Made by a program: the position numbers and the translations under genes | Notes under the pieces: model-generated | Seen by the model: only the letters and a program-made list of their open reading frames with translations | What the model was told of the DNA's origin: nothing | Databases searched by the model: none | Shown: positions 25,133 to 34,351 of the stretch, piece by piece | Layout of the letters: every line of letters starts with the position of its first letter | Numbering within the stretch: position 1 is the first letter of the stretch | NCBI GenBank assembly: GCA_902533695.1 | Contig: CACAMV010000007.1 | Coordinates: 1-46,048 of the forward strand | Length of the DNA stretch: 46,048 bases | Direction of reading: 5' to 3' | Source of the DNA: an uncultured SAR116 cluster alpha proteobacterium | Lineage (GTDB): Bacteria > Pseudomonadota > Alphaproteobacteria > Puniceispirillales > Marisalimonadaceae

Positions 25133-26308
25133 TCAAATAGTTTCTTCTAATCCCCAAATGTTAGTTACCTGACTAGATAAAACTCCACCATTTCCATGAG
25201 CCAAAGAAATTTTAGCATTTTCAATCCACCCACCATCTTTTCTAACGCCAACATTGTCTCCAGCTGAATTTCTTAATTGCCTGAGAGCTTCAAGAGTAAC
25301 AAATAAACCATACATTCCAGGATGTACACACGATAAACCACCTCCATTAGTATTTACTGGCAAAGATCCACCCGGATTTATTCCATTTATTAAATCTTTT
25401 CCTTCACCTTTTTTACAAAAACCTAGGTCTTCAAGAAATAAAATAGTGTTTATAGTAAAAGCATCATAGAGCTGAACTGTATCCATGTCAGAATATTTAT
25501 ATCCTGCCATCTCAAACGCTCTTTTCCCACTATCTGTAGCAGAGGTAGTAGTAAAATTTGGCATTTCTGAAATCATTCTATGATGATGCTCCATTGCTGC
25601 TCCTAGCAAATAAATTGGGGTGTTTTTAGTATCTTTAGCTTTGTCAGATCTTGTCATTACTATCGCTGCAGCGCCATCAGTTACTAAACAACAATCTAAT
25701 TTACCTAAGGGGTCTACGATAGGTCTTGCAGAAAGTATTTCTTCAGTTGTTAATGGACCTTTTTCATGCATGTAAGCTCTTGGATTAAGTAATGCCCATT
25801 CCCTAGCAGCTATTGCAACTTGCGCCAAATGCTCTCTGCTAGCATTAAATTCATACATATATCTTTTTGCAGCTAAAGCATAGGCAGACACTGGCATTCG
25901 TGGATCATACTGAGCCTCAAAAGGCATCGCTTCTGAAATGGTTTTAAATCCACCAGCACTTCTTTGGTTAGATCCATAAGCAATTACGGCAACATTTATT
26001 AATCCAGCATCTAATGCGATTGCCGCAGTCAATATATGGGCTAGAAAACTAGAACCACCTATGTTTGAGCCATCTGCAAACTTTGGTCTAATTCCCAAGT
26101 ATTCAGACAAAGACATCGCTGCCATTGAATGAAAAGCCGTTGCTGCAAACAATCCATCAACTTCTTGAATGCTTAATCCTGCATCATCTATTGCATCATA
26201 TACAGCTGTTGCCATTAATTCCATTGCATTCCAACCAGGAGCTAACCCACAACCAGTCTCTGCCAAACCCACCACAGCTGTTTTTGCTCTTATTTCATTA
26301 ATATCCAT
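25133..26308 (-). CDS. Cys-less thiolase-fold protein (SCP2-thiolase/lipid-transfer type), probable acyl-CoA aldolase
   Basis: Thiolase-superfamily protein of 391 residues of the SCPx/lipid-transfer type. The nucleophilic cysteine is missing: the segment that should hold it reads SNIGGSSFLA at 81-90, and the C-terminal CGGG-like loop is HGNGGVLSSQ. The histidine of the GHP motif survives as His329 in LSCVHPGMYG. Tyr281 (LYDAF) and Tyr333 (GMYG) are about 50 residues apart, comparable with the two catalytic tyrosines described for the steroid side-chain aldolase Ltp2, which is also Cys-less and works with a DUF35 protein. A DUF35 gene lies four bases upstream here. I infer a retro-aldolase acting on a beta-hydroxyacyl-CoA; a thiolase role is unlikely. 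Confidence 0.88.
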   Translation of the reverse strand: MDINEIRAKTAVVGLAETGCGLAPGWNAMELMATAVYDAIDDAGLSIQEVDGLFAATAFHSMAAMSLSEYLGIRPKFADGSNIGGSSFLAHILTAAIALDAGLINVAVIAYGSNQRSAGGFKTISEAMPFEAQYDPRMPVSAYALAAKRYMYEFNASREHLAQVAIAAREWALLNPRAYMHEKGPLTTEEILSARPIVDPLGKLDCCLVTDGAAAIVMTRSDKAKDTKNTPIYLLGAAMEHHHRMISEMPNFTTTSATDSGKRAFEMAGYKYSDMDTVQLYDAFTINTILFLEDLGFCKKGEGKDLINGINPGGSLPVNTNGGGLSCVHPGMYGLFVTLEALRQLRNSAGDNVGVRKDGGWIENAKISLAHGNGGVLSSQVTNIWGLEETI

Positions 26309-26312
26309 TTAA

Positions 26313-26702
26313 TTAATCCTTAATTAAGTCAAAAATTATATTAGGCTCACCTTTTAATTCTACGATTCTAGCCTTGACTTTGTCCCCTACTTCGACTTTA
26401 TCAGGCTCTATGCCGACAACTTTTGACATCAACTTTGGTCCTTCATCTAATTCAATTATGGACAAATTGAAATCGCCGCCTTTTTCTGGTAATCTTCTAT
26501 TACATGAAGTGCTATGAACAATGCCATTTCCACTAACTTCTACCCACTCTAAATCTCTATCTCCAGTTCCTGGAAAAGCTATCCTTGGATGAAAAAAAAA
26601 TTCACCTGTTACATTACTCCTTTGAATCTTAAATTTACCCTCAGCTAAAAATTCATGAAATTGTTTTTGAGGACCAATAGTATCCTTTAAAATTTCAGGC
26701 AT
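26313..26702 (-). CDS. DUF35 (OB-fold) partner protein without zinc cysteines
   Basis: OB-fold DUF35 protein of 129 residues. I choose the ATG at 26702 rather than one at 26720 because AAGGAG lies exactly six bases before it. The N-terminal rubredoxin-like zinc ribbon of the family normally has two CxxC pairs; here the equivalent stretch, QRSNVTGEFFFHPR, has no cysteine, so no zinc is expected. The OB part (GIVHSTSCNRRL, VEVGDKVKARIVEL) is normal. DUF35 proteins form stable complexes with thiolase-fold enzymes, providing a CoA-binding and positioning role. Sits four bases from the thiolase-fold gene and overlaps the ligase by eight. Function is read from this pairing. Confidence 0.88.
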   Translation of the reverse strand: MPEILKDTIGPQKQFHEFLAEGKFKIQRSNVTGEFFFHPRIAFPGTGDRDLEWVEVSGNGIVHSTSCNRRLPEKGGDFNLSIIELDEGPKLMSKVVGIEPDKVEVGDKVKARIVELKGEPNIIFDLIKD

Positions 26703-28794
26703 TTTTTTCTCCTTCTTCATTTGGTATTATTAAGGCATCTAATCCAATAACCATATCTTCTCTAATTACAAGAGGATTCATCTCAACCTCTTTTACAATA
26801 TCTTTACAAATGTAAATAAATTCAGATAATTTAACTATATTATCTAATAAATGATCTAGATTTAATTTTAAACCTCTAGAACCTTCAAACATTTTTGCAC
26901 TTTTTAATCGAGAAATCATTTTTATTGCAATTTTTTTATTCAATGGAGCTTCTGCAAAACTTATATCTTTTAAAACTTCTGTGTAAATTCCTCCCAATCC
27001 AAACATGACCACTGGTCCAAATACCGGATCAACTTTTGCACCCAAAATTGTCTCAACTCCACCTTTGATCATAGGAGAAATCATTACTCCCTCAATTAAT
27101 GCTTTAGGAGATTTCGATTTAACATTTTTAATTATTTCATCATATTTTGTTTCTGCCTCAATTAAACTTTTTATGTTTATTGCAATACCTCCAACTTCTG
27201 TCTTATGTTGAATATCTTTTGAAACGACTTTCATTACATATCCATCTTCTATATCTTTATAAAGATTTTTTATTTCTTTAACGTTATTAATTAACTTTCC
27301 TTTATTCAAATTAATGCCAAATTTTTCTAAAATTTCAGCACATTCAATCTCATTAAGCTTTCTTCTTGGAATATTTATTTTTGATGGAGGTTGTATCTCT
27401 ATTTTTTCATTTTTTTCATTAAACTTTTCACCAAAAAACATTAACGCTGCCATAGAAACAACTGCTCTTGTGGGATCTTCAATAGATAAAAAACCTTCTT
27501 TTTCATAATGTTTGACAATGTCATTAGAGGCAACCATCGAGTTTATAAATATTTTTTCAGAATAATTGGTCATAACCTGTTTTAGTGCATCTAAAAGAGG
27601 TTGTGACATTTTTGGTGAACCTGCTACAGAAGTCCAAAAACCAATAATCCCATCATAACCACCTTGAGATAACATTAAATCAATGAACTTTGGTACAATA
27701 GATAAATCATTAAAAAATTGTGCAGTTACATCAACTGGATTCATAGGTGAAGCAAATGGAACAATTTCTTTTAATTCTTTTTGAGCCCCTTTTGGCATTG
27801 CACCTACTTTCAAACCTACATCTGATGCTGCATCTGCCATTAACACTCCGCCACCTCCAGATATTGTTACAATACCTAAATTTTTTCCTATTGGATAAAT
27901 TTTCGGTTTTGTAGCATAAGCAACATCTAACATTTCTTCTGTACTTCTTACTCTATAAGCACCATGTGCTCTAATTACTTCCTCGTAAATAGCATCTTCT
28001 CCAGCTAAAGAAGCAGTATGTGAATTTGCTGCCGCTGCACCAACATCTGATCTACCGACCTTCATCAAAATTACTGGCTTTTTTTTCTGTCTTGCAGTTT
28101 CTAAGGCATTGACAAATTGGACACCATTTTTGACGCTCTCTACATATGCCATTATGGTGTGTACATTGTCATCTTCCGCTAAAAGCTGAATAGCTTCTCC
28201 AACAGATAAATCAACTTCATTACCTGTAGTTATCCAATACCTTATGCCTAAACCTCTTTGATGAGACACCATGTAAATATGACTTCCATAGGCGCCTGAT
28301 TGACTTGCTATGGAAATGTCCCCTGGTATAGGGGTTGCCCTATCAATCGTAGATGTAAAAGTTGGATAAAACCTAGATTGAGAATTAAACAGACCCAAAC
28401 AATTTGGTCCTATAACCCTTAGGTTTGATTGATGACAAATTTTTCGAATTTTCTGTTGATAAAGCTCACCCTCACCGCCAATTTCTGAAAACCCAGAAGA
28501 AAAAATTAATGCCGTTCTAGCATTTTTTTTTACAGCGTCCTGAATAACGTTAACAACAAATTTAGCTGGAACAGCAATTAAAACAAAATCTAAATCGCCC
28601 GGTATATCTTGTAAGTTTGAATATGATTTTAGTCCTTGAACCATTTCTCTGTTTGGATTTACTGGATAAACTGTTCCCTCAAAATTTTGCTCAATCATAT
28701 GAGAAAGAGGTCTTCCACCAATCCTATTTTTGTCATCTGAAGCTCCAACAATAGCAATAGATTTTGGATTCGTTATTTGATTTAAAGTTGTCAC
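26695..28794 (-). CDS. ADP-forming acyl-CoA synthetase (acetate-CoA ligase family)
   Basis: Single-chain NDP-forming acyl-CoA synthetase, 699 residues. Order of domains: CoA-binding Rossmann domain (SIAIVGASDDKNRIGGRP near residue 12), two succinyl-CoA-ligase-like domains with the phosphorylated histidine His259 in NSHTASLAGED, and a C-terminal ATP-grasp domain (about 480-690) with EVGGIAINI and PVVMFGLGGIY. These enzymes run acyl-CoA + ADP + Pi to acid + ATP + CoA or its reverse. A GTG start at 28794 gives MTTLNQITNPKSIAIVGAS, as expected. It heads the operon with DUF35 and the Cys-less thiolase-fold gene, so it may activate the acid used by that aldolase, or conserve energy from its acyl-CoA product. 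Confidence 0.9.
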   Translation of the reverse strand: MTTLNQITNPKSIAIVGASDDKNRIGGRPLSHMIEQNFEGTVYPVNPNREMVQGLKSYSNLQDIPGDLDFVLIAVPAKFVVNVIQDAVKKNARTALIFSSGFSEIGGEGELYQQKIRKICHQSNLRVIGPNCLGLFNSQSRFYPTFTSTIDRATPIPGDISIASQSGAYGSHIYMVSHQRGLGIRYWITTGNEVDLSVGEAIQLLAEDDNVHTIMAYVESVKNGVQFVNALETARQKKKPVILMKVGRSDVGAAAANSHTASLAGEDAIYEEVIRAHGAYRVRSTEEMLDVAYATKPKIYPIGKNLGIVTISGGGGVLMADAASDVGLKVGAMPKGAQKELKEIVPFASPMNPVDVTAQFFNDLSIVPKFIDLMLSQGGYDGIIGFWTSVAGSPKMSQPLLDALKQVMTNYSEKIFINSMVASNDIVKHYEKEGFLSIEDPTRAVVSMAALMFFGEKFNEKNEKIEIQPPSKINIPRRKLNEIECAEILEKFGINLNKGKLINNVKEIKNLYKDIEDGYVMKVVSKDIQHKTEVGGIAINIKSLIEAETKYDEIIKNVKSKSPKALIEGVMISPMIKGGVETILGAKVDPVFGPVVMFGLGGIYTEVLKDISFAEAPLNKKIAIKMISRLKSAKMFEGSRGLKLNLDHLLDNIVKLSEFIYICKDIVKEVEMNPLVIREDMVIGLDALIIPNEEGEKNA

Positions 28795-28887
28795 GATTAT
28801 TTTAGGCCTAATTAATTTTAATTACTTTAGTAAATAAAGTTATTAAATAAAAGTATATTTTTTAATTTAAAAATTGTATTTAAAAAT
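28795..28887. promoter_or_regulatory. Divergent intergenic region
   Basis: This 93-base AT-rich spacer must carry promoters for the minus-strand ligase operon and the plus-strand MFS operon. It has a perfect 7-base dyad (TAATTAA, TT, TTAATTA) at 28809-28824, just upstream of the GTG start, and several TATATT-like boxes. I cannot assign a -35/-10 pair with confidence. Confidence 0.35.
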
Positions 28888-30120
28888 ATGCGTTTCATAG
28901 TTTTTCTAACTTGCATTTGTCAAATGTTTTCTATGGCAGGTTTTGCAGCTTGGCCAATATATTTAGTCGATCTTCAAAAAGAGTGGTTCTTAACCAACAG
29001 TGAAGCGGGATGGATAAGTGGATCTTTTTTTCTTGGTTATGTTGTTGCAACACCATTCTTAGTTGGGCTTACAGATAATTACGATGCAAGAAAATTATAT
29101 TTTTTATCATCTCTTATAGGTGCATTGGGTTTGATTTTATTTTCATTATTAAGTTATAATTTTCTTTCAGCATTTTTTTTATGGTCTTTAGTGGGAGCTG
29201 GTTTTGCTGGAACCTACATGCCGGGATTACAAATACTTAATGCTAGATTAGACAAAAAAGGGAAAGAAAAATATGTTTCAGTTTACACGGCTTTCTTTGG
29301 ATTAGGTATTGCTTTTTCATTTTTTATTTTAGGGATATTAAAAGATTATAATCTATCATGGGAAAATAGTTTTTTGTTTGTTGGTGTAATACAAGTTTTT
29401 AGTGGCATTCCAATTCTTTTATTTTCTGGAGGTGAAATAGAAAAAAGATCAACCTCTAAATTTGATGGTTTCAGTAAAATTTTTAAATCTATTTGGCGTG
29501 TTACAAAAAATAAACATGCCATGCCTTATATACTTGGATACGGTGGACACACATATGAGTTATTTGGATTTAGAAGCTGGACATTTGCATGCATTGTTTT
29601 TTTATCTTACCAATTTGATGAAAAATTAAGTAATATTTTTATAGCCAATTTTATTGCCATCATCGGCTTCACAGGTATATTTGCTTCAATTTGGGGGGCT
29701 CAATTTTGTATAGGTAAAAATAGAGCTTATGTAGTAAGTAATATGGGTTTAATATGTTTTATTATTTCTATAATTACAGCAATAACATTTTTATTAAATT
29801 TATGGTTAGCTTTAATATTTTTGTTTATATATAATATTTTTATAATCATGGATTCTGGTTCTTTAACTACTGGTACAGTTGTCAATGGAAGTCCTGATGA
29901 TCGAGGATCTAGATTGGCCTTACATTCCATAATTGGATTTTTTGGTGGGGCTTTAGGTGGTCCAATAGTTGGATTATGTTTAGATATTTTTGGTGGTGAG
30001 AATAATACAATGGGTTGGATAACAGGATTTATTTCTTTAGGTCTAGGATCTCTAATTTCATCGATAGTATTAAAAAGATATTTAATAAAACTTTATAAAA
30101 ACGATTATATCAAGGAGTAA
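28888..30120 (+). CDS. Major facilitator superfamily transporter
   Basis: Inner-membrane secondary transporter of 410 residues with about twelve hydrophobic segments. The MFS motif A analog follows the second helix as LVGLTDNYDARKLY (normally GxLaDrxGrR), and a second copy after the eighth helix is weak. The N-terminus MRFIVFLTCICQMFSMAGFAAWPIYLVDL matches members that carry short carboxylates or hydroxy acids, but specificity cannot be read. There is no good RBS; the ATG is preceded by AT-rich DNA. Three bases separate its stop from the ATG of the MDR reductase, making a two-gene operon. It may export or import the compound handled by that reductase. Confidence 0.88.
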   Translation: MRFIVFLTCICQMFSMAGFAAWPIYLVDLQKEWFLTNSEAGWISGSFFLGYVVATPFLVGLTDNYDARKLYFLSSLIGALGLILFSLLSYNFLSAFFLWSLVGAGFAGTYMPGLQILNARLDKKGKEKYVSVYTAFFGLGIAFSFFILGILKDYNLSWENSFLFVGVIQVFSGIPILLFSGGEIEKRSTSKFDGFSKIFKSIWRVTKNKHAMPYILGYGGHTYELFGFRSWTFACIVFLSYQFDEKLSNIFIANFIAIIGFTGIFASIWGAQFCIGKNRAYVVSNMGLICFIISIITAITFLLNLWLALIFLFIYNIFIIMDSGSLTTGTVVNGSPDDRGSRLALHSIIGFFGGALGGPIVGLCLDIFGGENNTMGWITGFISLGLGSLISSIVLKRYLIKLYKNDYIKE

Positions 30121-30123
30121 AAA

Positions 30124-31149
30124 ATGAACAAAAAAATTATTTTGAGACAACGTCCTGTAGGTGAGCCTAAGTTTGATGATTTTGAATTAATTGAAGAAAA
30201 TATACGTGAACCTGAATCAAATGAAGTATTGATAAAAACTATTTATATGTCTCTTGACCCATATATGAGAGGTAGAATGAATGATGCCAAAAGTTATGCC
30301 AAAGCTGTGGAAATTGGAGAAGAAATGGAAGCAGGTGCTGTAAGTCAGGTGATTAAAAGTAATTCTAGCAAATTCAAAGAAGGTGATTTTGTTGAAGGTA
30401 GAACTGGATGGCAAGATAATCCAACAGTTAACGAAAAAAAATTGCGATTACTCGATCCAAACATGGCACCTTTATCAACCGCTATAGGTGTACTTGGCAT
30501 GCCAGGGACTACTGCTTATGTTGGGATGAAAAATTTTGCCAAACCTCAAAAGGGGGAAACTTTAGTTGTTTCAGCAGCTTCGGGTGCAGTTGGCGGTACA
30601 GTAGGACAAATAGGTAAAATTCACGGATGTAAAGTTATCGGTATTGCTGGCAATAATGAAAAATGTGAATACACAAAAGAGGTTTATGGATTCGATGAAT
30701 GTATTAATTATAAGGATCCATCCTTTAAAGAAAGTTTAAAAGAAGTATGTAAAGATGGTGTAGATATATATTGGGAAAATGTTGGAGGATCATCTTTTGA
30801 TGCTGTTATGCCACTATTTAATGATTTTGCAAGAATTCCAGTTTGTGGATTAATTTCATTTTATAATTTAACTTCCTTAAAGCTAGATGGTCCAGATCGT
30901 CTCCCCCTACTCTTTAGACAATTACTAACAAAAAGAATGATGTATAAAGGGTTTATAGTTTTTGACCATTATGATCAAAGGCAAGAATCAATCGAAGAAA
31001 TGTCAAAATGGATAAAAGAAGGAAAGTTAAAATATAAAGAAGACTTTGTCGAGGGTTTGGAAAAAGCAACTGAAGCTTTCATAGGACTATTAAATGGAAA
31101 AAATTTTGGCAAATTAATTGTGCAAATTAATGAAGATCCAACTAAGTAA
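30124..31149 (+). CDS. NADP-dependent MDR oxidoreductase (CurA / prostaglandin reductase-like)
   Basis: Leukotriene B4 12-hydroxydehydrogenase/prostaglandin reductase-type MDR, 341 residues. Characteristic strings are MSLDPYMRGRMNDAKSYA near residue 41, the glycine-rich AASGAVGGTVGQIGK loop, and a FARIPVCGLISFYN segment close to the active site. These enzymes reduce alpha,beta-unsaturated ketones and aldehydes with NADPH; no zinc is bound. Distinct from the quinone-type MDR at 24161. It follows the MFS gene by three bases and ends two bases from the convergent FadB-like gene. Assignment to the enzyme group is strong; the physiological substrate is unknown. Confidence 0.92.
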   Translation: MNKKIILRQRPVGEPKFDDFELIEENIREPESNEVLIKTIYMSLDPYMRGRMNDAKSYAKAVEIGEEMEAGAVSQVIKSNSSKFKEGDFVEGRTGWQDNPTVNEKKLRLLDPNMAPLSTAIGVLGMPGTTAYVGMKNFAKPQKGETLVVSAASGAVGGTVGQIGKIHGCKVIGIAGNNEKCEYTKEVYGFDECINYKDPSFKESLKEVCKDGVDIYWENVGGSSFDAVMPLFNDFARIPVCGLISFYNLTSLKLDGPDRLPLLFRQLLTKRMMYKGFIVFDHYDQRQESIEEMSKWIKEGKLKYKEDFVEGLEKATEAFIGLLNGKNFGKLIVQINEDPTK

Positions 31150-31151
31150 TT

Positions 31152-33248
31152 TTAATTCAAATCTTTAAAAGACTTATTTTCTGATACAAGTTTTGTTAAA
31201 AGGTCTGGACATTTCCAAAATCTTGAGTCTTCTTTTTCATAATTTTTAATATTATTTAAAACTTTGTCTAACCCCATAGAATCTGCATAATTCATTGGAC
31301 CTCCTCTCCATCTTGGAAAGCCATAACCATTTATGTAAACAACGTCTATATCAGAAGGCCTTAAAGAAATTTTTTCTTCTAATATTTTAACCCCTTCTAA
31401 TACTAGTGAAGAAATATATTTGTCTATAATTTCTTGATCATTAAATTCTTTTTGATTTATACCAGCCCTTTTTCTTTCCTCATTGCATATCTGATCTATT
31501 TCTGGATTTGGGGTTAGAAATGGAACATCTTTACCGTACAAATAATACCCTTTACCGGTTTTTTGTCCAAACCAGCCTTTCTCACAGACTCTATCAGGTA
31601 TTTCTACATATCTGTCATCTTTATGTCTAGAGTGAGCCTTTCTCTTTCTTGTAGCCCAACCTATATCTCCACCCGCAAGATCAATCACTTGAAAAGGTCC
31701 CATTGCACATCCAAAGTCTCTAATTACTCTATCGATATCAAATATACTCGCTCCATCCTCAACCATATGGTAAGTGGCAACAAGATATTTTGATAAAATT
31801 CTATTTCCTATAAATCCATCACACACTCCAGAGCGAACTGGAATTTTTTTCATTGATTTTGCAAGGGAAAATGCAGTTGCCACTGTATCATTAGAAGTTT
31901 TTTCTGCTACAACAATCTCAAGCAGTTTCATAATATTTGCAGGAGAAAAAAAATGTAAACCAATAACTCTTTCTGGGTTTGTAACAACATCAGCAATTTC
32001 ATTCACATTTAAATAACTTGTATTTGAAGCTAAAACAGTCTCATTTTTGCATATAGTATTTAACTTTTTAAAAACTTCTTTTTTAACATCCATTTCTTCA
32101 AAAACAGCTTCAATAATTAAATCTCTATCTGAAAGACTATTTAAATCAGTTAGACCTTTAAAATTACTCAAAATTCTTTGTTTGTCATTGGCTGATATTC
32201 TCCCCAAACTTACACTTCGTTCATAAGTAGAATTAATTTTTTCTTGAGCTTTGTTGATGCTTTGCTCGTCTTGTTCAATCATCACAACAGAAAATCCAGA
32301 ATTCAATGCAGCCATAGATATTCCTGTACCCATTGTTCCGCCACCTATTACACCAATTTTATTGATTGATTTAGATTTTCCATTTTTTAATTCTGGAATT
32401 TTATTTACTGCTCGTTCTGAAAAGAATGAATGTATTAACCCCTCTCTTTGCGGACTTTTAATACAATCTGAAAAAAGTTTCCTCTCATTTTTAATTGCTT
32501 GCTCAAAGGTTAATTTTAAACCTTCCTCAACACTTTGAAGAATAGCTTGTGGTGAAAATAAATTTTTGTGCTTTGATTTAAACTTATCTTTAATTTTTTT
32601 AATTGATATTTTTGTTTCTTCAGAATTAATAAATTTTTCATTTCTAAGATATGTTGCTACTGGTTTTGATTTATTAGCAATTAATTTTTTGGCCACTTTT
32701 ATTCCATTTAAAACCGTATCTTTATCATCAATTATTTCATCAATTATTCCATTTTCTATGGCTTCAGAAGCCGGAACATGTCTTCCAGTCAACATCATTT
32801 CTAGACTAATAGATATTCCAGCTAATCTAGGTAACCTTTGTGTTCCTCCAGCACCAGGAATAATTCCTAACAATACTTCTGGTAGCCCAACCTTTGTATC
32901 AGGCGTGGCAACTCTATAATGACATGACATAGCAACTTCTAAACCTCCACCTAATGGGGTGCCATGTAAAGAAGCTATAACAATTTTGTCTAATTTCTCT
33001 AGTCGATTGCAAATATCTGACAAAATAGGACCATCAATATTCTTTCCAAACTCACGAATATCAGCACCAGCAAGAAATGTTCTATTGGGCGCACATATTA
33101 CAACGGCTTTTATTTTCTTGTCGTTCTCAAGATCTATTACTGCGTTCAAAAGATCTTTTCTTACCTCTAAACTAATAGCATTTACAGGAGGATTATTTAC
33201 TTCAATCAAACATATATCATCTTCATATTTAAATTTAACAACACTCAT
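31152..33248 (-). CDS. Bifunctional enoyl-CoA hydratase / 3-hydroxyacyl-CoA dehydrogenase (FadB/FadJ-like)
   Basis: Beta-oxidation fusion protein of 698 residues. The crotonase half (1-280) has NRTFLAGADIREFG and LPEVLLGIIPGAGGTQRLPRL; the dehydrogenase half (from about 295) has the NAD loop IGVIGGGTMGTGISMA, the SNTSYLNVNEIA and HFFSPANIMKLLEIV strands, and a C-terminal 3HCDH domain with YINGYGFPRWRGGPM. I begin it at the ATG at 33248; a TTG twelve bases upstream is possible but has no better ribosome site. Hydrates 2-enoyl-CoA and oxidises the product to 3-ketoacyl-CoA. No classical thiolase is in the window; the next gene upstream in the operon is a nitronate monooxygenase. Confidence 0.93.
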   Translation of the reverse strand: MSVVKFKYEDDICLIEVNNPPVNAISLEVRKDLLNAVIDLENDKKIKAVVICAPNRTFLAGADIREFGKNIDGPILSDICNRLEKLDKIVIASLHGTPLGGGLEVAMSCHYRVATPDTKVGLPEVLLGIIPGAGGTQRLPRLAGISISLEMMLTGRHVPASEAIENGIIDEIIDDKDTVLNGIKVAKKLIANKSKPVATYLRNEKFINSEETKISIKKIKDKFKSKHKNLFSPQAILQSVEEGLKLTFEQAIKNERKLFSDCIKSPQREGLIHSFFSERAVNKIPELKNGKSKSINKIGVIGGGTMGTGISMAALNSGFSVVMIEQDEQSINKAQEKINSTYERSVSLGRISANDKQRILSNFKGLTDLNSLSDRDLIIEAVFEEMDVKKEVFKKLNTICKNETVLASNTSYLNVNEIADVVTNPERVIGLHFFSPANIMKLLEIVVAEKTSNDTVATAFSLAKSMKKIPVRSGVCDGFIGNRILSKYLVATYHMVEDGASIFDIDRVIRDFGCAMGPFQVIDLAGGDIGWATRKRKAHSRHKDDRYVEIPDRVCEKGWFGQKTGKGYYLYGKDVPFLTPNPEIDQICNEERKRAGINQKEFNDQEIIDKYISSLVLEGVKILEEKISLRPSDIDVVYINGYGFPRWRGGPMNYADSMGLDKVLNNIKNYEKEDSRFWKCPDLLTKLVSENKSFKDLN

Positions 33249-33263
33249 ATTTAGACCCAATCA

Positions 33264-34241
33264 TTATTTATTTAAAATTCTGTTCTTTGATTCTTTATAT
33301 TCTTCTTTTAATCTTTCAATTAACAATTTAGCCGGTCCAACCGATTTAACTGCTGAGATTCCTTGGCCAGATCCCCATATATCTTTCCAGTTTTTTGGTT
33401 TTGATGCTCCACTACTAAAATTCATTTTTGACGAATCACTTGTTTCTAGATTCTCTGGATCCATACCTTGAGCTTTTATTGAAGGCTTGAGATAATTACC
33501 GTGAACACCTGTAAATAAATTTGTGTAAATAATGTCATCTGCATTTGATTTGGCAATCATTTCTTTGTAATTTTGGTTTGCATTAGCTTCATCTGTGGCA
33601 ATAAAAGCTGAACCTATGTATGCAAAGTCTGCTCCCATTGATTGTGCAGCTAAAACTGCACCTCCATTAGCTATAGCTCCAGATAATAATAATGGTCCAT
33701 CAAACCATTCTCTTATTTCTTGAACTAGAGCAAAAGGTGACAATGTCCCAGCATGTCCCCCAGCACCTGCCGCAACTGCCACTAAACCATCTGCTCCTTT
33801 ATCTATAGCTTTCTTGGCAAAAAAATTATTTATTATATCATGCAAAACTATCCCTTTTACTTCATGTGCCACTTGATTTACTTCGGGTCTTGCTCCAAGA
33901 GATGTTATCCAGACTGGAACTTTCCATTTAGCACATATTTCAATATCTTTTTCTAATCTAATATTAGATTTGTGAACAATATGATTAACTGCATAAGGAG
34001 CTGCGGGGTTATCGGGATTTTTTTGATTATGACTGTCAATACCTTCTGTAATTTTCTTTAACCAAGTTTCTAACATATTTGGATCACCCTCTTCTTCTCT
34101 TGCATTTAATGCAGGAAAAGAACCCATAACACCATTTGTACATTGTGCTAAAACTAAATCTGGATTCGAAATTAAGAATAATGGGGAACCAACTATTGGA
34201 ATTTTTAATTCATTTAATGGTGATATTAAGGTCAATTTCAT
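33264..34241 (-). CDS. Nitronate monooxygenase / 2-nitropropane dioxygenase family protein
   Basis: FMN-dependent TIM-barrel enzyme of 325 residues. It shows the family pattern IPIVGSPLFLIS at the start, a GAGGHAGTLS phosphate/FMN loop with the His often used as base, and LLLSGAIANGGAVLAAQSMGADFAYIGSAFIATDEA. The family oxidises nitronates, and some members act instead as NADH:quinone reductases or fatty-acid enzymes. The ATG at 34241 is directly abutted by AGGAG; an in-frame TTG six bases inside (34235) has ideal spacing from that site and may be the true start. First gene of the two-gene operon with the FadB-like protein. No nitro-compound pathway is visible. Confidence 0.88.
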   Translation of the reverse strand: MKLTLISPLNELKIPIVGSPLFLISNPDLVLAQCTNGVMGSFPALNAREEEGDPNMLETWLKKITEGIDSHNQKNPDNPAAPYAVNHIVHKSNIRLEKDIEICAKWKVPVWITSLGARPEVNQVAHEVKGIVLHDIINNFFAKKAIDKGADGLVAVAAGAGGHAGTLSPFALVQEIREWFDGPLLLSGAIANGGAVLAAQSMGADFAYIGSAFIATDEANANQNYKEMIAKSNADDIIYTNLFTGVHGNYLKPSIKAQGMDPENLETSDSSKMNFSSGASKPKNWKDIWGSGQGISAVKSVGPAKLLIERLKEEYKESKNRILNK

Positions 34242-34299
34242 CTCCTACTTTTTTTTAACATGCTAACAAAAAAGAATAAACTAATTAAATTTTCTTGAT

Positions 34300-34327
34300 T
34301 TGTTATTAGAAAAAAAATTATTATAAT
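34300..34327 (+). promoter_or_regulatory. Sigma-70-type promoter before the PhyH operon
   Basis: TTGTTA at 34300-34305 and TATAAT at 34322-34327 are separated by 16 bases, giving a start of transcription near 34334 and a leader of about 18 bases before the ATG at 34352. The -10 lies in a perfect dyad (34322-34339, arms TATAATTA and TAATTATA around CT), which could be an operator. The 110-base spacer 34242-34351 also serves the divergent nitronate monooxygenase gene. Confidence 0.45.
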
Positions 34328-34351
34328 TACTTAATTATATAAGAGAAAATT

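Noticed and set aside
25133-26308. A biosynthetic or degradative acetyl-CoA acetyltransferase (thiolase)
   Set aside because: The nucleophilic Cys and the C-terminal CGGG Cys are both absent.
28809-28824. AT-only 7-base dyad as a definite operator
   Set aside because: Composed only of A and T in a very AT-rich spacer, so a chance dyad is likely; mentioned only in the spacer description.
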